A stretch of 17,595 nt of DNA, taken from positions 1 to 17,595 of the forward strand of contig DJUV01000070.1 of the NCBI GenBank assembly GCA_002440625.1, read 5' to 3'. This stretch comes from Rhodobacteraceae bacterium UBA6273. Its GTDB lineage: Bacteria > Pseudomonadota > Alphaproteobacteria > Rhodobacterales > Rhodobacteraceae. The translations under genes were made by a program, and so were the position numbers. The notes under the pieces are model-generated. The model was not told the origin of the DNA. It worked only from the letters and a program-made list of their open reading frames with translations, and did no database searches. Position 1 is the first letter of the stretch. The number at the start of each line of letters is the position of its first letter. Of the stretch, positions 6,553-14,200 are shown one piece after another.

Positions 6553-7581
6553 ATGAAGATCGCCCATCGTGAGATTTCCCCCGCCCATCCGCCCCTGGTG
6601 ATCGCCGAGATCGGCATCAACCACGGCGGTGACCTGGCCGTCGCCAAGGAGATGGTGCGCCTCGCCGCCGGGGCGGGCTGCGAGATGGTGAAGCACCAGA
6701 CCCACATCCTTGAAGACGAGATGACGGAGGAGGCGAAGTCGATCTTCCCGCCCAATGCCGATGTCTCGATCTGGGATGTGATGGCTTCCTGCGCGCTCTC
6801 GCTCGACGAAGAGGCGGAGTTGAAGCGCTATACCGAAAGCCTCGGGATGATCTGGATCTCGACGCCCTTCTCGCGGGCGGCGGCGGATTACCTCGAAAGC
6901 CTCGACGTGCCGGCCTACAAGATCGGCTCGGGCGAGGCGGACAACCTGCCGCTGATCCGCCACATCGCGAAGAAGGGCAAGCCGGTGATCCTGTCCACGG
7001 GCATGCAGACCATCGAGTCGATCCGCGCCAGCGTGGCGATCCTCGACGCCTCGGGCGTGGACTATGCGCTTCTCGAATGCACCAACCTCTATCCAAGCCC
7101 GGCCGAGATCGTGTCGCTGCGCGGCGTGACCGACCTGAAGAACGCCTTCCCGAAGGCGGTCGTCGGCTTTTCCGACCATTCCATCGGCCCGGAAATGGCG
7201 CTCGCCTCGGTGGCACTCGGGGCCTCGATCCTTGAACGCCACTACACCGACACGCGCTACCGCAAGGGGCCGGACATCATCAACTCGATGGACCCGGCGG
7301 AGCTGCGTTTCCTCATCGACCGCTCGAAGGAAATCTGGATCGCGGCCAACAATCCGAAGGAACGGACGGCGGCCGAAGAACCCGTCTACCGCTTCGCGCG
7401 CGCCTCGGTCGTGGCCGACCGCGACCTGGCCGCTGGCCATGTCATTACCGAGGCCGACATCTGGGCCCGCCGCCCCGGCTCGGGCGAGATCGCGGGCTAT
7501 GACTTCGACAAGGTGGTGGGGAAACGCCTGACGCGGGCGGTGACCCGGAACACGCAGTTGAAGTGGAGCGACCTGACGTGA
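6553..7581 (+). CDS. neuB: N-acetylneuraminate synthase NeuB (nonulosonic acid synthase)
   Basis: 342 residues, the family's usual length. It condenses ManNAc (or a related hexose) with phosphoenolpyruvate. The TIM barrel (about 10-270) shows AEIGINHGG with Glu19, MVKHQTH, ISTPFSRAA, YKIGSGE, LSTGMQ, CTNLYPSP, GFSDHS and ERHYTDT-N6-GPDI; residues 280-342 form the SAF/antifreeze-like domain that caps the neighbouring subunit (GHVITEADIWARRPGSGEI). The blocks KHQTH and GPDI..SM.P resemble, from memory, the Neu5Ac synthase of Neisseria rather than legionaminic (LegI) or pseudaminic (PseI) synthases. One visible departure is ECTN where the Neisseria enzyme has HCTN. The ribosome binding site is weak. 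The stop codon overlaps the GTG start of the next gene. Confidence 0.93.
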   Translation: MKIAHREISPAHPPLVIAEIGINHGGDLAVAKEMVRLAAGAGCEMVKHQTHILEDEMTEEAKSIFPPNADVSIWDVMASCALSLDEEAELKRYTESLGMIWISTPFSRAAADYLESLDVPAYKIGSGEADNLPLIRHIAKKGKPVILSTGMQTIESIRASVAILDASGVDYALLECTNLYPSPAEIVSLRGVTDLKNAFPKAVVGFSDHSIGPEMALASVALGASILERHYTDTRYRKGPDIINSMDPAELRFLIDRSKEIWIAANNPKERTAAEEPVYRFARASVVADRDLAAGHVITEADIWARRPGSGEIAGYDFDKVVGKRLTRAVTRNTQLKWSDLT

Positions 7582-8384
7582 GCCTGACGCGCGCCGACAT
7601 CGGGGTCTGGCTCATCAACCTGCCGCGCGCGACCGAGCGGCGGCAGAAGATGGAGGAGCAACTCGCGCGGATGGACCTGCCCTATACCGTTTTTGACGGC
7701 GTTGACGGCAAGGCGCGCAAGGATGAGCTGGTCAAGCTGATGGATCTGCCCGCCTTCGAAAGGAACCTCGGGCGCCGCGTGCTCTGGGGCGGGATCGGCT
7801 GTTACTGCTCGCATCTCGGCGTCTGGAAGGAGTTCCTGGCCTCCGGCAGACCGGCCGCGCTCATCATGGAGGATGACGTGGTGTTCCACGATGATTTCCT
7901 GGCGGCCATCGACCTCGCCCTGGCGCATGACCACACCTGGGACATGCTGAAGCTTAACCGCATCCGCGCCAAGCTGCCGATCTGTCAGGGACGGCTCGGC
8001 CCCTACCGCCTCAATGCCTATGTTGGCCCGGCGACCGGCACCGGCGCCTATCTCATTCACCGCGAGACCGTGGCGAAGCTGCTGCCGGCGATGATCCCGA
8101 TCACCCGCGCCACAGATCACGAGATCAACCGCTTCTTCCGGCACGATTTCCGGTTGTTCGGGCTCGAACCTTTCCCGAGCCATCTCGACGACAACAACGT
8201 CAGCCTTATCACCGGTACTGGCTTCGGCGACGTGGTGAAGTTCAAATGGTATCAGCGGCTGCCGCACTACCGACTGAAAGCTGCCAATTACTTTCGCCGC
8301 GCTGGCTGGCTGCTGAAGCGGGGCATGCTCTTGCCGCGGTGCGGGCGTCAACTGGCGACAGAGCCGCCGTTGTCGCGCCAGTAG
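7578..8384 (+). CDS. Glycosyltransferase family 25 (LPS-type glycosyltransferase)
   Basis: 268 residues. GT25 signatures occur in order: VWLINLPRATERR at the N-terminus, GGIGCYCSHLGVWKEFL (about 75-92) and LIMEDDVVF with Glu98-Asp99-Asp100, the metal/nucleotide-sugar site. GT25 enzymes such as LgtB/LgtE and LpsA usually add galactose or related sugars to lipooligosaccharide on the cytoplasmic face. The GTG start at 7578 overlaps the neuB stop by 4 bp and has GGAG at 7565-7568; a second in-frame GTG at 7563 lacks such a site. The overlap implies translational coupling to neuB and a role in the same glycan. The C-terminus is basic (KRGMLLPRCGRQ), possibly a membrane-contact tail. Its last 37 bp overlap the opposite gene. 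Confidence 0.88.
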   Translation: MSLTRADIGVWLINLPRATERRQKMEEQLARMDLPYTVFDGVDGKARKDELVKLMDLPAFERNLGRRVLWGGIGCYCSHLGVWKEFLASGRPAALIMEDDVVFHDDFLAAIDLALAHDHTWDMLKLNRIRAKLPICQGRLGPYRLNAYVGPATGTGAYLIHRETVAKLLPAMIPITRATDHEINRFFRHDFRLFGLEPFPSHLDDNNVSLITGTGFGDVVKFKWYQRLPHYRLKAANYFRRAGWLLKRGMLLPRCGRQLATEPPLSRQ

Positions 8385-9124
8385 CGGACCATCCAGGACA
8401 CGTTCCCCCGGCCGACATGGGGCAATTCGCCCCACCAGCCCGGTCGGACCAGGTCCAGCGGGCGCGGTTCACCGTGGAAGGCGATGATCTTTGCCGTTTC
8501 GGGCGGCATCTTCGGTTCGAGCATGAGATCGAGAATGACCGGCCGGCGCAGATGGCGCTTGAAGCTGATGACCCAGCGCGGCGGGAAGAAGGCCATGCTT
8601 CGCGCCAAAGCGCCGAGCGCGGCCTGTTCGTAGCCGTGCTTGGCGACAAGCGCGTCAAGATCCGTCATCAGCCCGTCGATGAGGTACTGGTTCTCACCCA
8701 GGGTGAAGGCGAAGACGCTGGTCATCACCTCATCGGCGGCCTCCTCGCGGCCCGGGCGCCAGTTCTTGCCAGAACCCAGGGTGATGAGCGGATCAGGCAG
8801 ATCGAAAAGCGCGTCGAGATCGCGCAGGATCACCATGTCGAGGTCAATGAAAAGCGCGCGCCCCTTGAGGCCGTAGAGGTCTGCCTTGAAGACCGCGAAC
8901 TTCGGCCAGCCGCCGCCGCGCCAATGCTTCGGCTGCAATCCGATATCGGGGATCGGAAAGCTCTCCACCCCTTCGGCAAGACCGGCCGGGTCATCGGTCA
9001 GGCAGACGAAGCGGAACGGCTGGCGCATGGCGCGGCGGCAGGCGGAGTAGAGCACGTTGACATATTCAGGCCCGTAGAGCGTGCCCCATTTCATGCAAAG
9101 AATGACCCTGTCCGTTCCAGACAT
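8348..9124 (-). CDS. GT-A type glycosyltransferase, substrate unknown
   Basis: 258 residues from the chosen ATG at 9124 (MSGTDRVILCMKWGTLYG). The segment GRALFIDLDMVILRDLDALFDL contains a DxD motif (Asp94-Leu95-Asp96) for metal and nucleotide-sugar binding, and FRFVCLTDDPAGL resembles an N-terminal nucleotide-binding strand, so a GT8-like fold is likely. It has no signal peptide or membrane segment. A longer form from 9196 is possible, but its extra 24 residues lack a ribosome binding site. It is the only minus-strand gene between neuB and waaA, diverges from the RgpF-domain gene and is convergent with the GT25 gene. A part in the same surface glycan is inferred from position only. Confidence 0.75.
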   Translation of the reverse strand: MSGTDRVILCMKWGTLYGPEYVNVLYSACRRAMRQPFRFVCLTDDPAGLAEGVESFPIPDIGLQPKHWRGGGWPKFAVFKADLYGLKGRALFIDLDMVILRDLDALFDLPDPLITLGSGKNWRPGREEAADEVMTSVFAFTLGENQYLIDGLMTDLDALVAKHGYEQAALGALARSMAFFPPRWVISFKRHLRRPVILDLMLEPKMPPETAKIIAFHGEPRPLDLVRPGWWGELPHVGRGNVSWMVRYWRDNGGSVAS

Positions 9125-9182
9125 CTTCGGCAGCCCCCATCCAAGTAGGTCCTGTCTAGCGGCATCGCGTCGGGCCGTCCAG

Positions 9183-9211
9183 TTGATGCCCGGCATCGGT
9201 CAGCGTAGAAC
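9183..9211 (+). promoter_or_regulatory. Promoter with embedded palindrome before the RgpF-domain gene
   Basis: TTGATG (9183-9188), a 17-base spacer and TAGAAC (9206-9211) form a plausible sigma70 promoter with a leader of about 20 bases. A perfect inverted repeat GATGCC-C-GGCATC (9185-9197) starts inside the -35 box and fills the proximal spacer, and a further copy of GGCATC is at 9161-9166. This is where a repressor would bind; the regulator is unknown. Confidence 0.45.
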
Positions 9212-9237
9212 GGGGGCGACAGGCGGGCGGAACAGGC

Positions 9238-10335
9238 ATGGCTTCGAAACTCAGACGAGAGACACGCAGGGTTCTCAACGACCTCTCCGAGAGCCTGACC
9301 CGGGGTATCGACCGCTGGCGCACTGCCCGGCATGACCGCGCGGCTGAGAGGCTGATCAAGGTGTCGCCCGGTCGCCTTTCCGCGAGCGGAGGTCTTGCGC
9401 TTTATCTCATCTATGAGCCTGCGGGCCTGCTGGACTCGACCATCCAGACCGCCCGCCATCTTGCGGATCGGGGTTATCCGGCGCTTGTCGTCTCCAATGC
9501 GCCGCTGAGGCCGGAGGAGATCGAGCGCCTCGCCTCAGTCAGCATAGCAGTCCTGATCCGGCCCAATGTCGGGTATGATTTCGGCGGCTACCGCGATGGG
9601 TTGCGCTATCTCGACCGTGTCCGTCTCAACCCCGAGCGGCTCATCATCCTCAACGACAGCATCTGGTTCCCCCTGCATCAAGACGAAACACTGATTCCGC
9701 GGCTGGAAGCCAATCCTGCAGCCTTCCAGGGCGTGTTCTATGATCTCAAGGGGAAGCGGGCGCATCGCGCGCATTACGAAAGCTACTTCTACTTCATCCG
9801 CCGCGCAGCGCGGCAGTCCGAAGCGTTTCAGAACTTCTGGCGGCGATTTCCCATGTCGTCGGCCCGTTGGAAGGTTCTCAAGCGCGGCGAGAAGGGGTTT
9901 TCGCAAGCGATGTACGCGGCAGGCTTCCGGCCAGATGCGCTTGCCACGCGGCAGAGTTTCACCGACCGGATCGCATCCTGCGATGCGGAGTTTCTGCGCA
10001 AGACGCTGCTTTACGCTTCATATGACAACCTTTCGGCGAAGGAAGAGGGCGACCGGCTGCTAGCCGAGGCGGACGGCACCGACGGCTGGCGGCAGCGGGC
10101 CATCGTGCATGTCCGCCGGGTTGCGGGCTCCGGCACCTATCACGATACCTTCCGCTACGCCGTGGAGCGGTTGTTCGACCTGTCCCTGATGAAGAAACGG
10201 CGCGTTCCGCAAACTCTGGAGATGCGCCGGCAATATTTGCGTGCCGTCGAGGCGGGCGACCTGCGCGCGCCAGATACGATGATGCTTGGCGAGATCCGTG
10301 CCTCTGTGGACCGTGGTTCGACCGGTCGTCTATGA
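9238..10335 (+). CDS. RgpF-domain (rhamnan synthesis F) glycosyltransferase-like protein
   Basis: 365 residues. The core matches the RgpF family: ALYLIYEPAGLL and ALVVSNAPL in the N-terminal part, RPNVGYDFGGYRDG at 108-121, and RLIILNDSIWFPL with Asn139-Asp140-Ser141. Family members help build rhamnose-containing or other surface polysaccharides and are probably glycosyltransferases; the donor sugar is not known here. The basic N-terminus (KLRRETRRVLNDL) may contact the membrane. It has its own promoter with an embedded palindrome and stands alone between the divergent GT gene and neuC, 124 bp upstream of neuC. Some codons are less GC-biased than in neighbouring genes (CAATATTTG near 10230), a weak hint of a different history. 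Confidence 0.8.
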   Translation: MASKLRRETRRVLNDLSESLTRGIDRWRTARHDRAAERLIKVSPGRLSASGGLALYLIYEPAGLLDSTIQTARHLADRGYPALVVSNAPLRPEEIERLASVSIAVLIRPNVGYDFGGYRDGLRYLDRVRLNPERLIILNDSIWFPLHQDETLIPRLEANPAAFQGVFYDLKGKRAHRAHYESYFYFIRRAARQSEAFQNFWRRFPMSSARWKVLKRGEKGFSQAMYAAGFRPDALATRQSFTDRIASCDAEFLRKTLLYASYDNLSAKEEGDRLLAEADGTDGWRQRAIVHVRRVAGSGTYHDTFRYAVERLFDLSLMKKRRVPQTLEMRRQYLRAVEAGDLRAPDTMMLGEIRASVDRGSTGRL

Positions 10336-10378
10336 CGGCAGCGTCCGGCAGGAAACCACCACCTGTCGCAATCCTCCG

Positions 10379-10417
10379 TTGCCCTGCGGGCGCGACGCCC
10401 TTGCGCCGGGGGGGCAA
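10379..10417 (+). other. Nested inverted repeats and G7 run in the neuC leader region
   Basis: TTGCCC (10379-10384) can pair with GGGCAA (10412-10417), enclosing a smaller hairpin GGGCG-CGA-CGCCC (10388-10400). A run of seven G (10408-10414) forms part of the outer arm. It lies 43 bases before the neuC ATG and 43 bases after the RgpF-gene stop. It could be a 3' end structure or a leader element; no T-tract is present. Confidence 0.3.
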
Positions 10418-10459
10418 ATGTCGCTACGCCGGGCGGACAACAGTGTGATCCACAGATAA

Positions 10460-11602
10460 ATGCCCGACATGACCCGCTCCCTCCTCTTCGTCACCGGCAC
10501 CCGCGCCGATTTCGGCAAGCTGGAACCTCTGGCCATTGCCGCCCGCGACGCGGGGCACGAGGTCGGCTTCTTCGTCACCGGGATGCATATGCTCGACCGC
10601 TACGGTCTGACCAAGAACGAGGTTCACCGCCTGTCGAACGTCCGCGTGCATGAATTCCTGAACCAGCGTCCCGGCGATCCGCAGGACATCGTGCTTGCCA
10701 AGACCGTCACCGGCTTTTCCGATTACGTGACCGAACACCGCCCCGATCTCGTCGTCGTTCATGGCGACCGGGTCGAGGCGCTGGCGACGGCGCTAGTTGC
10801 GGCGACGAACTACATCCGTTCGGCCCATGTCGAGGGCGGCGAGGTGTCGGGCACGATTGATGAGGTGTTCCGCCACTGCAACACCAAGCTCGCGAGCCAC
10901 CATTTCGTCTCGTCCGAGGCGGCGGCGGAGCGGGTCCGGGCGCTGGGCGAACCTTCCGACCGCATCCATGTCATCGGCTCGCCGGAACTCGACTTCCACG
11001 CCGCGCCCTCCGGCGTGGCCATCGATGAGGTGCGCGCCCGCTACGCGATCCCTTTCGCCGACTATGGCATCGCCACCTTCCACCCGGTCACCTCCGAGGC
11101 GGCGACGATGGGCGATCAGGCCGCCGCACTTTTCGGTGCGCTGGCCACGTCGGGGCGCAACTTCGTGGTGATCGCGCCCAACAACGATCCGGGGTCGGAG
11201 GCAGTCTTCGCCGTACTTGACGCCCTGCCAAAGAACCGCTTCCGGGTCCTGCCGTCGATGCGTTTCGCGCATTTCTCCGAACTGATGAAGAACGCCAAGG
11301 CCATGGTCGGCAATTCTTCCGCCGGGGTGCGGGAGGCGCCATTCCTCGGCATCCCCTCGCTCGATATCGGCACGCGGCAGACCAATCGGTCCGACGCGCC
11401 GTCGATCACTTTTGCGGCCGCGTCCGACGCGGAGATCATCGCCCGTTTCCTGCGCGATGACTGGGGCCGGACCTTCCCGCGGCACGAGGCCTTCGGCGCA
11501 GGCCGCGCAGCAGAACGGTTCGTCGAGGTACTTGAGGAACCGGCCTTCTGGGACGGCACCTTGCAGAAGAAGTTCCACGACTACGGCCGGGACGGTGCAT
11601 GA
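10460..11602 (+). CDS. neuC: UDP-N-acetylglucosamine 2-epimerase (hydrolysing), NeuC
   Basis: 380 residues. It converts UDP-GlcNAc to ManNAc and UDP, the first committed step to sialic acid, in the cytosol. GT-B-fold motifs are VTGTRADFGK (11-20), HGDRVEA (101-107), HVEGGEVSGTIDE (123-135), FHPVTSEA, PNNDPGSE and GNSSAGVREAP (from residue 284) with GTRQTNR. From memory TGTRADFGKL and TGMHM-N3-YG are closer to Neisseria/E. coli NeuC than to LegG or PseG. ATG 10460 is used; a second in-frame ATG at 10469 is equally possible because neither has a clear ribosome binding site. The stop overlaps waaA-1 by 4 bp (ATGA), so the three following genes form one operon. Confidence 0.93.
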   Translation: MPDMTRSLLFVTGTRADFGKLEPLAIAARDAGHEVGFFVTGMHMLDRYGLTKNEVHRLSNVRVHEFLNQRPGDPQDIVLAKTVTGFSDYVTEHRPDLVVVHGDRVEALATALVAATNYIRSAHVEGGEVSGTIDEVFRHCNTKLASHHFVSSEAAAERVRALGEPSDRIHVIGSPELDFHAAPSGVAIDEVRARYAIPFADYGIATFHPVTSEAATMGDQAAALFGALATSGRNFVVIAPNNDPGSEAVFAVLDALPKNRFRVLPSMRFAHFSELMKNAKAMVGNSSAGVREAPFLGIPSLDIGTRQTNRSDAPSITFAAASDAEIIARFLRDDWGRTFPRHEAFGAGRAAERFVEVLEEPAFWDGTLQKKFHDYGRDGA

Positions 11603-12873
11603 CCGCGCCAACCGGCACGGCGCTTCGGCTTTACGGCTGGGCCGCGCGCGGCCTTGGGCTGATCGCGCCCTATGCGCTCAGGCGCCGTCTGGCGCGGGGC
11701 AAGGAAGACCCGGCGCGCTGGCGCGAGAAGCTGGCCGAGGCGTCGGTGCCGCGCCCTGAAGGGGCGCTGGTGTGGCTCCATGCCGTCGGGCTGGGCGAGG
11801 TTCTGGCGCTCCGGGGGCTGATCCTTGAACTGTCGGCGCGCCGGCCCGACCTCAGCTTTCTCATCACCTCCACCGCAAGAAGCTCTGCCGAGGTCGTCGC
11901 GGCGAACCTGCCGCCGCGCACGATCCACCAGTTCCTGCCGCTCGACGCGCCGCGCTTTGTCGGACGCTTTCTCGACCACTGGCGGCCTGATCTTTCGGTC
12001 TGGGCCGAACAGGACCTCTGGCCGAACTTCGTCCGGGAAATCCATGCGCGCGGCATCCCGCTGGCGCTGGTGAACGCCCGAATGAACGACCGGGCAGGGC
12101 GGTCGCGGGCGCGGGTGGGGCGGCTTTATGCCGACCTCTACGCCCGTTTCCGGCTGATCGCGGCACAGGACGAGGCGTCCGCCCGCGCGCTTGAGGGGCT
12201 CGGCGCGCCGGGGCCGGTCCTTCGCCATGCCTCGCTGAAGGTGGCAGCGCCCGCACTGGCGGCCGATCCGGTGGCGTTGGAGAGGCTTGCCGCGGCGCTG
12301 GGCGGTCGCCCATGCTGGTGTCTCGGCTCATCTCATCCCGAGGATGAGGCGGTGGCCCTTGCCGCCCTTGCTGCCCAGCGGCAGGCTGGGGAAGGTTCGC
12401 TTCTGATCGTCGCGCCACGCCGGATCGAGCGGGGGGCGGAGATCGTCGGGGCGGCGCAAGCTGTAAGCTTGGTGGCGGCGCTGAGGTCAACTGGCGCCGG
12501 GCCGGACGGCGCGGATGTCTACGTGGCCGATACCTTCGGCGAGATGGGCCTCTGGTACCGTCTCTGCGACCGCGTCCTGATGGGCGGCACCTTCGGCCCG
12601 GTCGAAGGCCACAACCCTTGGGAACCGGCGCGGCTTGGGGCTGCCGTCCTCCACGGCCCGCGCACGGCTAACTTTGCCGCAGACTATGTCGCGCTGGATG
12701 CCGCCGGGGCTGCCCTTGAGGTGCAGGATGCGGCGGCGGTGGCTGCGGCGCTTGGCGCCGATCTCAGCGCCCTCGGCGCGCGTGGCCAAGCGCTGGCGGA
12801 AGAGGGTTCGGCGGATATCGCCGGCCTCGCCGACCGGCTCGTGGCACTTATGCCGGCGGTGCGGAATGGCTGA
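11599..12873 (+). CDS. WaaA/KdtA-like transferase (GT30), first of a tandem pair
   Basis: 424 residues, the length of 3-deoxy-D-manno-octulosonic acid (Kdo) transferases. The N-terminal domain shows WLHAVGLGEV with the conserved Glu67, FLITSTARSSAEVV, and WAEQDLWPN (135-143) in place of the usual ETELWPN. The C-terminal GT-B domain has GTFGPVEGHNPWEPA, the family's CMP-binding motif. WaaA adds Kdo from CMP-Kdo to lipid IVA at the inner membrane. The recognition loop is divergent (VNARMNDRAGRSR instead of the common NAR.S.RS) and the N-terminal membrane anchor is weak. It is coupled to neuC by a 4-bp overlap and to the next gene by 8 bp. Kdo transfer is the conservative call; use of a CMP-nonulosonate is possible. 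Confidence 0.85.
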   Translation: MTAPTGTALRLYGWAARGLGLIAPYALRRRLARGKEDPARWREKLAEASVPRPEGALVWLHAVGLGEVLALRGLILELSARRPDLSFLITSTARSSAEVVAANLPPRTIHQFLPLDAPRFVGRFLDHWRPDLSVWAEQDLWPNFVREIHARGIPLALVNARMNDRAGRSRARVGRLYADLYARFRLIAAQDEASARALEGLGAPGPVLRHASLKVAAPALAADPVALERLAAALGGRPCWCLGSSHPEDEAVALAALAAQRQAGEGSLLIVAPRRIERGAEIVGAAQAVSLVAALRSTGAGPDGADVYVADTFGEMGLWYRLCDRVLMGGTFGPVEGHNPWEPARLGAAVLHGPRTANFAADYVALDAAGAALEVQDAAAVAAALGADLSALGARGQALAEEGSADIAGLADRLVALMPAVRNG

Positions 12874-14200
12874 GCGCTTTCCCTCATTCCGTCTGCGCCT
12901 CGCACTGATCGCCTACCGCGCGCTCTGGTGGGTCGGGCTGCCGCTTGTCCTGCTCTACCTGCGACGGCGCGGCAGGAAGGATGCCGACTACACGAGCCAC
13001 CTTGCCGAACGCTTCGGCAGTTACGGCCCGACAACGTGCGTCCCGCATGTCTGGGTTCACGCGGTTTCATTGGGCGAGATGCGATCCGCCATGCCTCTAA
13101 TCCGCGCGCTTCTGGACCGGAGCGAAAGGGTCGTCCTGACCCATTTCACCCCCGCCGGGCGGCGCGAGGCGATGAAGTCGCTGGGCGATGAGATCGCGGC
13201 AGGCCTTGTCCGCGCAGTGTGGGTGCCGTTCGAGCTTGGCTTCGCCTGGCGCCTGTTCTTCCGCACCTTCCGGCCCCGCTTCGGTCTTGTCATGGAGATC
13301 GAGATATGGCCCGAGATGATCATGGAGTGCCGCAAAGCCGGCGTGCCGCTTTTCATGTGCAACGCGCAATATCCGTCGAAATCCTACGCCCGCGACACCA
13401 AGGGCCATGGCCTCCGCGCCGAATTGATGCGGGGTTTTGCCGGGGCGCTGGTGAAATCCGACCTCCAGCGCGAGCGCTTCGCCTCGGTCGGCGTGGCGCC
13501 CATCGCGGTGACGGGCGAGACGCGCTTTGACCAGCCGATCCCGCCTGCCCACTTGGCCGCAGCCGCCCCCGCACGCGCGGCTCTGGCCGGGGCGCGTCCG
13601 GTGGTGGCGCTGGCGAGCGTGGTGGAGGGCGAGGATGATATCTACCTTGATGCCATCGAAGCGACCTTCGCCGCCCATGACACGGCGGGTCTGCCGCGCC
13701 CCTTCTTCGTCTATGTCCCCCGCGCGCCGGAGCGGTTCGGGGCGGTGGCCGACCTGATCGCGGCGCGGGGGCTATCTTTCCTGAAGCGCAGCGAGGTGCT
13801 GGACGCGGACCTCGCCCTCAGCCATCCCGCGCCCGCCGACATCCTCCTCGGTGACAGCCTCGGCGAGATGTATTTCTACCTTTCGATGGCCGACAGGGTC
13901 ATCGTCGGTGGCGGCTTCACCCCCCACGGCGCACACAACATCATCGAGCCTCTGGCGGTGAAAAAGCCGGTGATCGTCGGGCCTGATATCCACACCATCG
14001 AATATCCCGCCGTCGAGGCCATCGCGGCGGGCGTGTGCCTGCATGTGAAAAGCCCGGCGGAACTCGAAGCCGCGCTCGCCCCCGGGGCGGCCTTCCAGCC
14101 GTCAGAGGCAGAGATTGCCGCCTTCTTCGCCGCCCATTCCGGCGCGACGAAGCGGACGCTGGCCGCGATCCCCGAACTGATGCGGCTCACCAGCCGCTGA
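12866..14200 (+). CDS. WaaA/KdtA-like transferase (GT30), second of a tandem pair
   Basis: 444 residues. A hydrophobic N-terminal anchor spans about 12-32, then VWVHAVSLGEM carries the conserved Glu71, LTHFTPAGRREA matches the TTT-type loop, and VMEIEIWPEMI (Glu144, Glu146, WPE instead of WPN) is the second catalytic region. LFMCNAQYPSKSYARD replaces the usual NAR.S.RS. The C-terminal part GDSLGEMYFYLSMADRVIVGGG and HGAHNIIEPLAVKKPVIVGP is the family donor site. It is a Kdo-transferase homologue for lipopolysaccharide assembly on the inner membrane. The start is fixed by an 8-bp overlap with the preceding gene. It differs enough from its neighbour to suggest a distinct acceptor or donor. Its last 14 bp overlap the SDR gene on the other strand. 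Confidence 0.87.
   Translation: MAERFPSFRLRLALIAYRALWWVGLPLVLLYLRRRGRKDADYTSHLAERFGSYGPTTCVPHVWVHAVSLGEMRSAMPLIRALLDRSERVVLTHFTPAGRREAMKSLGDEIAAGLVRAVWVPFELGFAWRLFFRTFRPRFGLVMEIEIWPEMIMECRKAGVPLFMCNAQYPSKSYARDTKGHGLRAELMRGFAGALVKSDLQRERFASVGVAPIAVTGETRFDQPIPPAHLAAAAPARAALAGARPVVALASVVEGEDDIYLDAIEATFAAHDTAGLPRPFFVYVPRAPERFGAVADLIAARGLSFLKRSEVLDADLALSHPAPADILLGDSLGEMYFYLSMADRVIVGGGFTPHGAHNIIEPLAVKKPVIVGPDIHTIEYPAVEAIAAGVCLHVKSPAELEAALAPGAAFQPSEAEIAAFFAAHSGATKRTLAAIPELMRLTSR

Noticed and set aside
6460..7440. A 326-codon open frame antisense to neuB
   Set aside because: neuB is complete and well conserved; the antisense product is Arg/Gly/Asp-rich with no family features.
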